The notes under the pieces: model-generated
Database searches by the model: none
The model's input: only the letters and a program-made list of their open reading frames with translations
Told to the model about the DNA's origin: nothing
Shown here: positions 8,809 to 18,011 of the stretch, piece by piece
How positions within the stretch are numbered: position 1 is the first letter of the stretch
How the letters are laid out: each line of letters starts with the position of its first letter
Position numbers and translations under genes: made by a program
NCBI GenBank assembly: GCA_038205115.1
Contig: JBBRCE010000012.1
Coordinates: 1 to 64,000, forward strand
Reading direction: 5' to 3'
Source: JBBRCE01 sp038205115
GTDB taxonomy: Bacteria > Planctomycetota > Planctomycetia > Pirellulales > JBBRCE01
Length of the DNA stretch: 64,000 nucleotides

Positions 8809-8924
8809 GCAGTCGTCCGCCCGTTGCGGCGCGGTCCGTCTGGCAGAACCAACTGGCCCTCGGAATTTCGCCCTGGACTGCCATCTGCCGGTGGAAACGG
8901 GCCTCGCAGCGGGGAAGCTTCCCA

Positions 8925-10988
8925 ATGGCCGACGCGTACGACACTGCCGCAGCGGAGCAAACCGGCGAATATGTTGTGGTTGCGCGGCGCTATCGCCCGC
9001 AAGCGTTCACGCAACTGATTGGGCAAGAACATGTTGCTCGCGGCCTGACCAACGCCATTGAATCGCACCGGGTGGGCCACGCCTATTTGTTTACCGGCGC
9101 CCGCGGAGTGGGCAAAACATCCACCGCGCGAATTCTCGCCAAAGCGCTGGATTGCGTACACGGCCCCACGCCGGCGCCCTGCAACGAATGCGAAATCTGC
9201 CGCGGCGTCAGTTCCGGCGACGACGTAGATGTGCTGGAGATCGACGGCGCAAGTAACCGCGGCATCGACGAAATCCGCCAACTGCGTCAAAACGCCAACG
9301 TGCGGCCGAGCCGCGCCCGCTTCAAAATCTACATCATCGACGAAGTTCACATGCTCACCCGCGAGGCCTTCAACGCCTTGCTCAAGACGCTGGAAGAGCC
9401 GCCCGAACACGTCAAATTCATCTTCTGCACCACCGAAGCGGAAAAAATTCCGATCACGATTTTGTCGCGCTGCCAGCGATTCGACTTTGCCGGCATTCAA
9501 ACTTCGTCCATCGCCGGCCGTTTGCGGCAAATTGTCGATGCCGAAGGCGTGCAGGCCGACGCCGAAGCGCTCGAACTGCTGGCCCGACGCGCGGCTGGCT
9601 CGATGCGCGACAGCCAATCGCTGCTGGAACAACTGCTGGCGTTTGGCAAAGGCGCCATTACCGCCGCCGACGTGCACGAGATGCTGGGCACCGCCAACGA
9701 TGCACGGCTGGGGCAGATCACCCGTGCGCTGGTGGCCCACGATCCAACCGTGGCGCTGGCCGAACTCGATGCCGCCATGACTGAAGGCGTGGATCCCGGC
9801 CAACTGCTCGAGCAACTGCTAGGCTATCTCCGCGACTGCATGGCTGCGGCGGTGGGCTGCAAAACCGACAGTTTCTTGCACACCTCGCCTGCCGAATTTG
9901 CCGCCGTACAAGAAGCCGGCAAGCAGCTTGGTCTGGAAACGATTCTGGCCGTGATCGGGATCATCGATCAAACGCTCTCGCGGTTGCGATATAGTACGCA
10001 CGCCCGCGTGTTGGCCGAAATGGCACTCGTCCGCGCCTGCAAGCTGGAAGACCTCGACGCCTTGCCGGCTGCCATCGCCCAGTTGCGTTCCGGTGCCACG
10101 GCAACGATGCCAGCCGTCGCGCAGCGCGCAGCGGCCGCGCCACCGACTCGACCTACGCCGGCTGCCGACGATTCAAAAAAAAAAGCACCTGAGTTAGCAG
10201 CCGCTGCGCCAACGGTGGCTCATCCGCACACGGCCGAAAATCTTGCGCCGCCCGCGATTCACGTCAACAAACCAGCCGCCGAAACGTCGGTGGCCAAGCC
10301 GCCCGTCGCGATCTCGCATCCAGCCGCTAGCGAAACGGCTTCGCGCCTGAGTATTGCCGGCGACTCGGCTTCGCAGACGTCGGTGGACAATATCAACAGT
10401 CAGCTCGCTTCAGCCTACGACGCTTCGGCGGAATCGTTCGAGTACCACGATGTTTCTGCTGCCACGCCAGCCCAGGTACGGTCAACGCCTGCCGTGCTTG
10501 CTGTTTCCGCCCATGATTTGCCGTCAACTGCCGGGCCCAGTTCGAGCGATACCGTCGCGGCGGATGTTCCGCGTCCGCTGACGGCCGACCAAGTGCCCGC
10601 CATCTGGCAGCAGATGCTGGCCGAACTGTCTGGCATGACGGCCGGTTACGCTCAGAACGCGGTTCGCGTTTCGCTGGCTGGGGCCGATCGCCTAGCGGTG
10701 CATTTTTCTGCCCGGCATAATTTTGCCAAACTGAATTGCGAGAAGCCGGAGCAACTCGGCGAATTGCAACGCGTGCTGGCGGACGTTGCCGGTCGCCCCG
10801 TGCGATTGGAATTTCATACCGTGGCGGATGAGCCGGCCGCAGCCAAGGCGGTAAAATCCGACGCGCGCCGATCCGCTGGCCCCAGCCGCCAGCGTCAGGC
10901 GGAAATCTCCGATCACCCGTTGGTTCGCAAAGCCAGCGAGCTGTTTGATGCGCGCGTGGTTCGAATCGACGAAACACACAGCGTCTAG
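8925..10988 (+). CDS. dnaX: DNA polymerase III subunit gamma/tau
   Basis: 687 residues from the ATG at 8925, with GGGGAAG just upstream as ribosome binding site. The frame is open further upstream but that part runs through the SRP RNA. The clamp-loader AAA+ domain begins VVARRYRPQAFTQLIGQ. It has Walker A GARGVGKTSTARI, the zinc-binding Cys set (CVHGPTPAPCNECEIC), Walker B YIIDEVHML and sensor region ILSRCQRFDF. A Pro/Ala-rich linker (about residues 385-545) leads to a short tau-like C-terminal domain. It loads the beta clamp in the replisome. I see no obvious frameshift site deciding a gamma form, although a run of nine A residues at about 10176-10184 in the linker could allow slippage. Confidence 0.96.
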   Translation: MADAYDTAAAEQTGEYVVVARRYRPQAFTQLIGQEHVARGLTNAIESHRVGHAYLFTGARGVGKTSTARILAKALDCVHGPTPAPCNECEICRGVSSGDDVDVLEIDGASNRGIDEIRQLRQNANVRPSRARFKIYIIDEVHMLTREAFNALLKTLEEPPEHVKFIFCTTEAEKIPITILSRCQRFDFAGIQTSSIAGRLRQIVDAEGVQADAEALELLARRAAGSMRDSQSLLEQLLAFGKGAITAADVHEMLGTANDARLGQITRALVAHDPTVALAELDAAMTEGVDPGQLLEQLLGYLRDCMAAAVGCKTDSFLHTSPAEFAAVQEAGKQLGLETILAVIGIIDQTLSRLRYSTHARVLAEMALVRACKLEDLDALPAAIAQLRSGATATMPAVAQRAAAAPPTRPTPAADDSKKKAPELAAAAPTVAHPHTAENLAPPAIHVNKPAAETSVAKPPVAISHPAASETASRLSIAGDSASQTSVDNINSQLASAYDASAESFEYHDVSAATPAQVRSTPAVLAVSAHDLPSTAGPSSSDTVAADVPRPLTADQVPAIWQQMLAELSGMTAGYAQNAVRVSLAGADRLAVHFSARHNFAKLNCEKPEQLGELQRVLADVAGRPVRLEFHTVADEPAAAKAVKSDARRSAGPSRQRQAEISDHPLVRKASELFDARVVRIDETHSV

Positions 10989-11100
10989 CTTGCTGAATTT
11001 TGAGATCGGCATAGAATATGCACTGGGCGATGTTCGTGCCGCGCGCTCCGATTGCGCGGCATTCCGCCAGCGAGCGCGGCAGCTCTTTTTCAGGTGAGAC

Positions 11101-11469
11101 ATGTTCAAGGGGATTGGCAACTTCGCCTCCGTGCTCAAGCAGGCGTCGCAGATTCGTGGCAAACTCGACGCCATCACCGACGATCTGAAAAACCGCCGTG
11201 CAACCGGCACTTCGGGCGGTGGCATGATCGAAGTTGAAGTCAATGGACTCAATCAGGTGCTGCGCGTGAGTATCGACCCCACCTTGATCGAGCGTAAAGA
11301 CAAAGAAATGCTGGAAGACCTGCTGCCCGCCGCCATCAACCAGGCGATTGAAAAATCAAAGGAGCAGTACGGCGAAATCATGAAATCGATGACCGGAGGC
11401 ATGGACCTCTCCGGCCTAAGCGCCATGTTGGGCGGCGACGTGGAGTCGCCGGAAGCACCTGCAACTTAA
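11101..11469 (+). CDS. YbaB/EbfC family nucleoid-associated protein
   Basis: 122 residues. The N-terminal helix (MFKGIGNFASVLKQA) is followed by the conserved central strand pattern GGGMIEVEVNGLNQVLRVSIDP and a LEDLLPAAINQAIEKSKEQ helix. Family members of 100-120 residues bind DNA as dimers and are classically encoded between dnaX and recR, exactly the arrangement here (112 bp after dnaX, 18 bp before recR). The ribosome binding site CAGGTGAG precedes the ATG. A role in nucleoid structure or recombination support is known for the family; the precise function here is inferred. Confidence 0.93.
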   Translation: MFKGIGNFASVLKQASQIRGKLDAITDDLKNRRATGTSGGGMIEVEVNGLNQVLRVSIDPTLIERKDKEMLEDLLPAAINQAIEKSKEQYGEIMKSMTGGMDLSGLSAMLGGDVESPEAPAT

Positions 11470-11487
11470 TCCGAAAGCTGATCCGTC

Positions 11488-12087
11488 GTGGCGTTAATCA
11501 CGGAATCCGTTAGTCATCTGATCGACGAACTGGCCAAGTTGCCGGGCATCGGCAAAAAGTCGGCCGAACGATTGACGTATCACATTTTGCGGGTTCACAA
11601 GAACGAAGCTTTTGCACTGGCGGATGCCATCCGCAACGTCCGCGAAAACGTGCGTTATTGCAGTCGCTGCTTCAATCTGGCCGAAGCCGAGCTGTGTACC
11701 ATCTGTCAGGATTCGCGCCGCGACGCGGGCCTACTGTGCGTGGTCGAACAGCCGCGCGATCTGATGGCGCTGGAGCAAGCTGGCTCGTATCGCGGCCTGT
11801 ATCATGTGCTGCTTGGGCGGATTGCGCCGCTGGATGGGATTGGAGTGGAGCAACTGACCATCGGACCGTTGCTCGAGCGGATTAAGGCCGGCGCGTTCCG
11901 CGAAATCATCATGGGCACCAACCCCACACTGGAGGGCGACGGCACGGCGCTGCTGATTTCCAATCAATTAGCCGGTTTGCCGGTGGAAATCACGCGGCTG
12001 GCGCGGGGCATCACCACCGGCAGCGTGTTGGAGTTTGCCAATAAGGAAATCCTTGCCGACGCCCTGGCGGGGCGGCAGAAATTCTAG
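11488..12087 (+). CDS. recR: Recombination mediator protein RecR
   Basis: 199 residues, the standard RecR length. A helix-hairpin-helix (LPGIGKKSAERLTYH) comes first, then the C4 zinc finger CSRCFNLAEAELCTIC, then the TOPRIM domain (LLCVVEQPRDLMALE, then IIMGTNPTLEGDGTALLI). The end, ITRLARGITTGSVLEFAN, is the family's usual C-terminal motif. With RecF/RecO it helps load RecA on gapped DNA. The start is GTG at 11488, chosen because the HhH begins shortly after. It closes the dnaX-ybaB-recR operon. Confidence 0.96.
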   Translation: MALITESVSHLIDELAKLPGIGKKSAERLTYHILRVHKNEAFALADAIRNVRENVRYCSRCFNLAEAELCTICQDSRRDAGLLCVVEQPRDLMALEQAGSYRGLYHVLLGRIAPLDGIGVEQLTIGPLLERIKAGAFREIIMGTNPTLEGDGTALLISNQLAGLPVEITRLARGITTGSVLEFANKEILADALAGRQKF

Positions 12088-12228
12088 CTCCGGAATCACG
12101 GTCTTTTCGTAAGCAAGCTCTGGGAAATAAGGTAAAATAGCAGCGGCGGCACGGCGATCGGCCCAGCATGCTCTCCATCACGGGATGAATGGTCGTCGCG
12201 AATCTAGCCCGGCTCAAAGGAAGTTCTT

Positions 12229-13944
12229 ATGCGTTTATCATTCGGTCAAGAGTTGCGGATGGTGCAAAAGCAAGTGCTTGCGCCCCGTATGATTCAGTCG
12301 ATGGAAATTCTGCAGTTGCCGATCATGGCCTTGCAAGAACGCATCGAACAAGAACTGCAAGAGAACGAACTGCTGGAAGTGGCGATTGACGAACTGGAAA
12401 CCGCGCCTGAAGAACAAGTTAACCCCGACGCGCCCACCGAAGACGAGCGTGAACTGGTCGTCGATGAGACGAAAAACAACGAAGAAGACTTCGAACGCCT
12501 GCTGAACATGGACGAAGAGTTCCCCGATCATTTCGAGGAGCGTTCGCGTCCGTCGGCTTCGCGGATCGAAGAAGAAGGCGATCGCAAGCACGACGCCATG
12601 GCCAACATGGTCGATCGGCCAACCAGCCTGCACGACCACCTGCACAATCAACTGGGCTGGTTCGATATCGACGAGCCAATTCGGCAGATGTGCGACCGGA
12701 TCATTTACAACTTGGATTCCAACGGCTATTTGCAAAGCCGGCTGGAAGAACTGATCGATCCCGATGGCGGCCCAACCCAACTGGCACTGGCGCAACAAGC
12801 GCTGGCCTTGGTGCAGCGGCTCGATCCGCCCGGTGTGGCAGCCCGCGATCTGCGGGAATGTCTGCTGCTGCAACTCGTGCCCGGCATGCACGACTACGAG
12901 CAACTCAAAACGCTGATCGCCAATCACTTGGAAGATCTCGAACACAACCGCATGCCGGCCATTCAAAAACGCACCGGCCTAACGCTCGAGCAAATTCAAG
13001 AAACCCTGCACGAGCTGCGCAAACTTAATCCCAAGCCCGGCGCCAACTTCACCAGCGCCTTTGTGCCGAGCGTGCAACCGGATGTCTTTGTCGAGCAAGA
13101 TGATACCGGCAAATACAAGGTTCGCTTGGAAGATGGCCGCACGCCTAATTTGTTCATCAGCCCGTACTATCGCAAGCTGTTGATGACCGGCGAAGCCGAC
13201 GAGAAGACCAAGGAATACATCAAGCGCAAGATCAATTCCGCGCAGTGGTTGATCGAATCGATCGAACAGCGCCGCAACACCATCACCAAAGTGGCGCAGG
13301 CGATTGTCGATCACCAGATCGAATTTTTGAACAAAGGCCCCGAGTCGATCGAACCGCTGAAAATGCAGCAGATCGCCGATAAAGTAGGCGTACACGTCAC
13401 CACCATCAGCCGCGCGGTCGACGACAAATGGATCCAAACGCCACGCGGAATTTTTCCGCTCAAGCGATTCTTCGTCGGCGGCACCATGAGCGCCGATGGC
13501 GAAGAAGTGGCCTGGGACGCCGTGCGAATCAAGCTGCAAGAAGTGGTCGATCACGAGAATAAACAGCATCCGTTCAGCGACGACGAGTTGGTCAAGGAAC
13601 TTGCCCGGCACGGCTTAACCGTGGCACGTCGCACCGTGACCAAATACCGCAAAGCCATGAATATCCCCAGCTCGCGGCAACGTCGCGATTGGAGTCTCGG
13701 TCCGGACGAAAAGCCGGCCGAACTCAATGGTCACACCGACGATCATGACGACGAGGACGAACATCTCTCGGCCGCCGCAGCCGTCATGACGCCAGCGCTG
13801 GAGATGAACGGAGCGGTGCCGCTGATGGCTGCTCCGCCTGGCGCCTCGACGCCTGAAACAGCAACTCCTGAAGTTGCGACCAGTGGCGCACGCGAATTGG
13901 CCGATCACCAGTTCGATCACGCGCCACTGGGCGAGCCACAATAG
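12229..13944 (+). CDS. rpoN: RNA polymerase sigma-54 factor
   Basis: 571 residues. Region I is Gln/Leu-rich (LRMVQKQVLAPRMIQSMEIL, then QERIEQELQENELLE), followed by an acidic region II, the core-binding domain, the helix-turn-helix (MQQIADKVGVHVTTISRAV) and the RpoN box ARRTVTKYRKAMNIPSSRQR. The protein is longer than the usual 450-500 residues because of the acidic stretch at about 60-115 and a C-terminal tail of about 90 residues after the RpoN box. It directs RNA polymerase to -24/-12 promoters that need AAA+ activators. Two matching promoters lie in this same window, at 38337 and 51565. Confidence 0.96.
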   Translation: MRLSFGQELRMVQKQVLAPRMIQSMEILQLPIMALQERIEQELQENELLEVAIDELETAPEEQVNPDAPTEDERELVVDETKNNEEDFERLLNMDEEFPDHFEERSRPSASRIEEEGDRKHDAMANMVDRPTSLHDHLHNQLGWFDIDEPIRQMCDRIIYNLDSNGYLQSRLEELIDPDGGPTQLALAQQALALVQRLDPPGVAARDLRECLLLQLVPGMHDYEQLKTLIANHLEDLEHNRMPAIQKRTGLTLEQIQETLHELRKLNPKPGANFTSAFVPSVQPDVFVEQDDTGKYKVRLEDGRTPNLFISPYYRKLLMTGEADEKTKEYIKRKINSAQWLIESIEQRRNTITKVAQAIVDHQIEFLNKGPESIEPLKMQQIADKVGVHVTTISRAVDDKWIQTPRGIFPLKRFFVGGTMSADGEEVAWDAVRIKLQEVVDHENKQHPFSDDELVKELARHGLTVARRTVTKYRKAMNIPSSRQRRDWSLGPDEKPAELNGHTDDHDDEDEHLSAAAAVMTPALEMNGAVPLMAAPPGASTPETATPEVATSGARELADHQFDHAPLGEPQ

Positions 13945-14016
13945 TTTATTCGCAGTCGCCCCTGAATGGCTGAATTCGGACGCCGGCGGTTGACCGCTCG
14001 CGTCGATGCGTCGGCA

Positions 14017-14892
14017 TCAGGCCGCGAACAGTTGCGCCCAAACGATTCGCCAGGCAATCAGCCAAACGCACACGGCTAGCAGCACGAAGAACGTTTGCGG
14101 CCATTGGCGCAGTCGCCGCACTTCGATTCCGGCCAGTGTGGCGCAAATGATCGACGGTGTGGCCATGATGGCAACCGCCAGCGCCCCTTGCCAGCCGAGA
14201 TACGCCCCGACGCAAATCCAGGCAGCGTCGATGTAGCCGCGTCCGCTGGCTATCCAGCGGTTATAAAGCCAAGCCAGTCCGCAACCGGCCGCAGCTCCGC
14301 ATAGACCGTCCATCAGCCCGGCCTGCCAACAGTTGGGGTCGAGTTGCGGCAACTTGGCAAACGGCGTCGGGTGTAGGTCGGGCCAGAACAGCGGAAACAC
14401 CAGTCCCACGGCCAGCGCAAAAATCGTCAACCGTGAAGGCATCGGTTGGCGGTCGTTGTGGATCAGCGTGATGCACAGCAACACGCAAATCAGGCAGGCG
14501 TGATACGCAAACACGGCAATCAACGAGTCGATCAGCAAGCCTTGGTCGCCACTGCGCTCCGGCAAATTTCGGCCGCCGGTAAAGAGCTCGACCCAAGCCA
14601 AGCCCAAAAACAACCCGCCGGTTGCCAGTTCGATCAACGGATACCGCGCGGCGATCGGCTGACCGCAATCGCGGCACTTGCCTCGTAAAATCAACCAGCC
14701 AAAGATCGGCAGGTTGTGGTACCAGCGAATGGCGTGTTTGCAACGTGGGCATCGCGAGCCGGGGTTCGACAAACTCATGCGTCGCGGCAGGCGATACACA
14801 ACCACATTCATGAAGCTGCCAAAAATGGCACCCAGCGCAAACAGCCAGAGCGATAGAAAAAGGGCCAGTCGTTGAAGTTGGTCGAGCGTCAT
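14017..14892 (-). CDS. Prepilin peptidase (A24 family), with an atypical second active-site motif
   Basis: 291 residues with about seven membrane segments. The N-terminal methylase-like part has GSFMNVVVYRLPRR and two zinc-binding Cys pairs (CPRCKHAI... and CRDCGQPI), as in PilD/GspO enzymes. The first catalytic aspartate region reads LIHNDRQPMPSRLT. The second normally reads GxGDxK, but here the aligned stretch is GRGYIDAAWICVGAYLGW, with an Asp shifted and no Lys. It would cleave the leader of type IV pilin-like precursors at the cytoplasmic face; three such precursors are encoded in this window. Convergent with rpoN. The fold is clear, but the active-site change leaves some doubt about activity. 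Confidence 0.85.
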   Translation of the reverse strand: MTLDQLQRLALFLSLWLFALGAIFGSFMNVVVYRLPRRMSLSNPGSRCPRCKHAIRWYHNLPIFGWLILRGKCRDCGQPIAARYPLIELATGGLFLGLAWVELFTGGRNLPERSGDQGLLIDSLIAVFAYHACLICVLLCITLIHNDRQPMPSRLTIFALAVGLVFPLFWPDLHPTPFAKLPQLDPNCWQAGLMDGLCGAAAGCGLAWLYNRWIASGRGYIDAAWICVGAYLGWQGALAVAIMATPSIICATLAGIEVRRLRQWPQTFFVLLAVCVWLIAWRIVWAQLFAA

Positions 14893-14919
14893 GCGTGCGT
14901 CGTGGGATACTCGGGTAAT

Positions 14920-16779
14920 CTAAATGATGCCGTGCAGCGGACCGCCCGGCGCCGCCAAGGCATCGACGCGCCGCGATACAGCCGGGTCTTCGATCAGTGG
15001 CGGCGCGTGGTGCGGCTTGATGCGGGCGTCGATCACCAGTGGCCCCGCGCAGCCCCAATGCTTTTGCACGATTTGCGCGCCGCAGCCGTAAATGTCGGCC
15101 GCCGGGTTGCTTCGGGTAAACGTAACCCACAACAGATTTTTGAGCGACTGCGCCGCAAACGGGCTGTCGTCGCAAATCACCACCAGCGGAAACGCATCGG
15201 CCAGCGCATTCTGCCGCCAGACCTCGCAAAACTGCTCCAGCTGCGTAGCACGCGTTGCCACGTCCTCGCCTGCACAAATGCTGGGCCCGCGTATCGCCAA
15301 CACGCCAGGCATGCAAACGCGCGGTTCTTCGAAGCCTTCAGGCATTCGCGGAGCCGCGGGAATTTCCTTGGCGAGGCTGCGTCGCGCGGGACCAACGGCC
15401 GCGATCACCACCTTGGAGCCTTGGTTGAATCCGCTGCCAGAATAATCCAAGGTGTCGATGGTCGTACGTGTTTGAAAATGCAGATCGCGCGACCAATCGA
15501 CGCGCTGCAGCAAATGCTGCAGAAAGCCATCGATCTGCTGGATATCGAGCGCCGGATTATCTTCACCGGCGACAATCAGCAGATACTTGGCGAGCGACAT
15601 TTGCCCTTGGCCCAAAATGGCGTTGGCCTGCGTGAGCAGTTCTTGCGGTTGACTAAGCTGCCGGTAGGGCGTGTAACGTTCGCTGCCGATGGCCAGCAGT
15701 AGCGGATGTACTCCGGCCGCATCTACCGCATGTACGGCCCGCACGCCGGGGATTACAGTCGGAATGATCGGTCCGGTGAGTTCATGAATCAACTCTCCAA
15801 ACACGGTGTCTTCTTGCGGCGGCCTGCCCACCACCGTAAACGGCCAGATGGCGTCGCGACGATGAAACACGCGCTGGACCCGCATCACCGGAAACTCGTG
15901 CCGCAAACTGTAATAGCCCAGGTGATCTCCGAACGGTCCTTCAGGCAGCGTGCGGGTAGGATCGATCGTGCCACTGATGCAAAAATCGGCTTCGGCGTAG
16001 ATGGGCAGCGCACTGGAATTCGCATCTCCGGCGCGGACCAGCGGAATGCGATGTCCGGCCAGCGCGCCGGCGAACGCCAGTTCTGGCAGGCCTTCTGGCA
16101 GCGGCATCACGGCAGCCAGGCTCATCGCCGGCGATCCGCCGACAAAAATATTGACGTTCAGTGGCTGGTTGCGACGCGCGGCGGCTGCGTGATGCACGCC
16201 AATGCCGCGATGAATTTGGTAGTGCAATCCAACTTCGGCATTGGCGGCAAATTGGTTTCCGGCCAACTGCACGCGATACATGCCCAAATTCGATTTTTGC
16301 CAGCCCGGCCGCTCGGGGTCTTCGGTGTAAACCAGCGGCAAAGTGATGTACGGTCCGCCATCGTCTGGCCACGATTGCAGTCGCGGCAGTTGATCCAGCG
16401 TCGTTTGCTGGGCGAGCACCGCGCCACGGGAAACGGACTTGGGTCGCATGCTCAAGGCGGCCCAGCCTGCGCCCAGCGATTGCAGCGGGCTGCGCAGCGC
16501 GGAGGACGGATCGATTTTCAAATCGATCAACCGCCGCACGGTCGCCAGCGAATCGCGAAAGATGAATCGCGCGCGATCGAGCGTACCAAACAGGTTCGAA
16601 ACCATCGGAAACCGGCAGCCTTTGACGCGCGCGAAATAAATCGCCGGTCCGCCTGCCTGATAAACGCGACGCTGAATTTCCGCCGCCTCGAGGTGCGCAT
16701 CGATCTCCGTTTCAATACGCAGCAGCCGGCCGTGCGCGGCCAGATCGTCGATGCAGTTTTTAAGAGTGCGGTAACCCAT
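14920..16779 (-). CDS. UbiD family decarboxylase
   Basis: 619 residues from the ATG at 16779 (MGYRTLKNCIDDLAAHG); the open frame continues upstream but overlaps the divergent gene and lacks homology. UbiD hallmarks are SNLFGTLDRARFIF, the LGMYRVQ segment, LHYQIHRGIGVHH, the active-site stretch PEGPFGDHLGYYS and the C-terminal VTFTRSNPAADIYG. UbiD enzymes use prenylated FMN made by a UbiX partner to (de)carboxylate aromatic or unsaturated acids. No ubiX is in the window. At 619 residues it is longer than E. coli UbiD (about 500), with the extra part in the C-terminal half. Substrate unknown; quinone biosynthesis is possible but not shown. Confidence 0.88.
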   Translation of the reverse strand: MGYRTLKNCIDDLAAHGRLLRIETEIDAHLEAAEIQRRVYQAGGPAIYFARVKGCRFPMVSNLFGTLDRARFIFRDSLATVRRLIDLKIDPSSALRSPLQSLGAGWAALSMRPKSVSRGAVLAQQTTLDQLPRLQSWPDDGGPYITLPLVYTEDPERPGWQKSNLGMYRVQLAGNQFAANAEVGLHYQIHRGIGVHHAAAARRNQPLNVNIFVGGSPAMSLAAVMPLPEGLPELAFAGALAGHRIPLVRAGDANSSALPIYAEADFCISGTIDPTRTLPEGPFGDHLGYYSLRHEFPVMRVQRVFHRRDAIWPFTVVGRPPQEDTVFGELIHELTGPIIPTVIPGVRAVHAVDAAGVHPLLLAIGSERYTPYRQLSQPQELLTQANAILGQGQMSLAKYLLIVAGEDNPALDIQQIDGFLQHLLQRVDWSRDLHFQTRTTIDTLDYSGSGFNQGSKVVIAAVGPARRSLAKEIPAAPRMPEGFEEPRVCMPGVLAIRGPSICAGEDVATRATQLEQFCEVWRQNALADAFPLVVICDDSPFAAQSLKNLLWVTFTRSNPAADIYGCGAQIVQKHWGCAGPLVIDARIKPHHAPPLIEDPAVSRRVDALAAPGGPLHGII

Positions 16780-16966
16780 GCACGGCAGCATAACTCCAGT
16801 GGGCTTAACCGCAAAGCTCCGTTGCCGCTTAACCCGCCGCGGCAACCGGCCGGCGGATGGCAAGGCCGCCGGTTTGTTGCGACAAACCGGCGTGGCTATG
16901 ATGAACTGGGCAGGCATCAAGCTCGCACTCTGTCGGGACATTTCGTTTCCAGGACAAATCGTTTGC

Positions 16967-17995
16967 ATGTCATCTGAACTCATTGAAATCCCGTTGGCGG
17001 AGGCCATTGAAGCCTCGCCCACGGCGCCCGCTTCGTTTGCCGACAACCGCTGGAAAACGCGTTGGATTTTGCTGGGCGTGCTGATGTTTTCCTTGCTGCA
17101 CGTGTTGCCTGCGATTGATCGCCGCCATTTGCAAGGCGTGCCGCCCGTGCTGCTGCTGATTCTTGGCATCTTGATACCGCAAAGTTTTTTTCTGATCTTT
17201 CCGCTGCTCACGCGCGATCGGAACCGCAGAGCGCCGTTAAAAATGCCTGCGTTTGAGAGCGTGATGATCGAATTTGCAATTGCGATTCCGATTGTGATCG
17301 GCATCATCACGACGATGCTGATCGTTGGATATCTGTTGACTCGCTTTGCGCCGGGCGTATCGGTGACTCCGGACGCGCTGCGCGATTTAGCGGCTTCGAC
17401 CGATGCGTCACGCGTTTACATTTTTGCGCTGGCGGCGTTTACCGTTCCGCCGCTGTGCGAAGAAGTGTTCTTCCGCGGCTTTTTATACAATGCCTTGAAA
17501 GCGCGCTGGCCCTGGCTGCTGGCCTGCGTGGTCGAAAGTTTGATCTTTGGCTTTGGACACACATTTGGAATTGTGCACGGCGCGTTTGCCTCGGTGTTGG
17601 GATTAATACTGACGCTGGTCTATCAGTGGCGCAAGTCGCTGTTGACGCCGATGTTCGTGCATTGCGGCAACAACCTATTTGCCGCGCTCGGAATTGTGGC
17701 GCTGATGTTCTTAACCGCTCATAGCCCGGTGCTTGGCATTGTGACTGACCCGCAGCAATCGGCTTGCGTGGTTCAGCAGGTCACAGCGGGTACCGGTGCG
17801 GAAAGCGCGGACCTCATGCCAGGCGATGTGGTTATTAAAATGGACAAAGCGTCCATCGTTAGCGCCGCGCAGTTGAAGCAAATGCTGCTCCAATACAAAG
17901 CGGGCGACATCGTACGTCTGACGATCCGGCGCGATGGCGTGGAAATCATCAAGTCGGTCGAGCTCCAAAAGCGATCAGATCCACCGCCGGAATGA
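16967..17995 (+). CDS. CPBP-family membrane protease fused to a C-terminal PDZ domain
   Basis: 342 residues from the ATG at 16967 (MSSELIEIPL), preceded by AGGAC at 16951. About eight membrane segments contain the ABI/CPBP motifs: EEVFFRGFLYN (motif 1, the Glu pair and Arg), FGFGHTFG (motif 2 His) and HCGNN (motif 3). These are the metal-binding and catalytic residues of Rce1-like intramembrane proteases. After the last helix (about residue 255) comes a PDZ-like domain: TGAESADLMPGDVVIKMDKASI, then GDIVRLTIRRDGVE. The PDZ would face the side opposite to the N-terminus and may gate substrates, as in S2P/RseP proteases. Divergent from ubiD. Confidence 0.86.
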   Translation: MSSELIEIPLAEAIEASPTAPASFADNRWKTRWILLGVLMFSLLHVLPAIDRRHLQGVPPVLLLILGILIPQSFFLIFPLLTRDRNRRAPLKMPAFESVMIEFAIAIPIVIGIITTMLIVGYLLTRFAPGVSVTPDALRDLAASTDASRVYIFALAAFTVPPLCEEVFFRGFLYNALKARWPWLLACVVESLIFGFGHTFGIVHGAFASVLGLILTLVYQWRKSLLTPMFVHCGNNLFAALGIVALMFLTAHSPVLGIVTDPQQSACVVQQVTAGTGAESADLMPGDVVIKMDKASIVSAAQLKQMLLQYKAGDIVRLTIRRDGVEIIKSVELQKRSDPPPE

Positions 17996-18011
17996 ACGAG
18001 CTTTCTCAAGC

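Noticed and set aside
8703..8924. N-terminal extension of dnaX
   Set aside because: The extension runs through the SRP RNA gene; the conserved protein starts at 8925 with a ribosome binding site.
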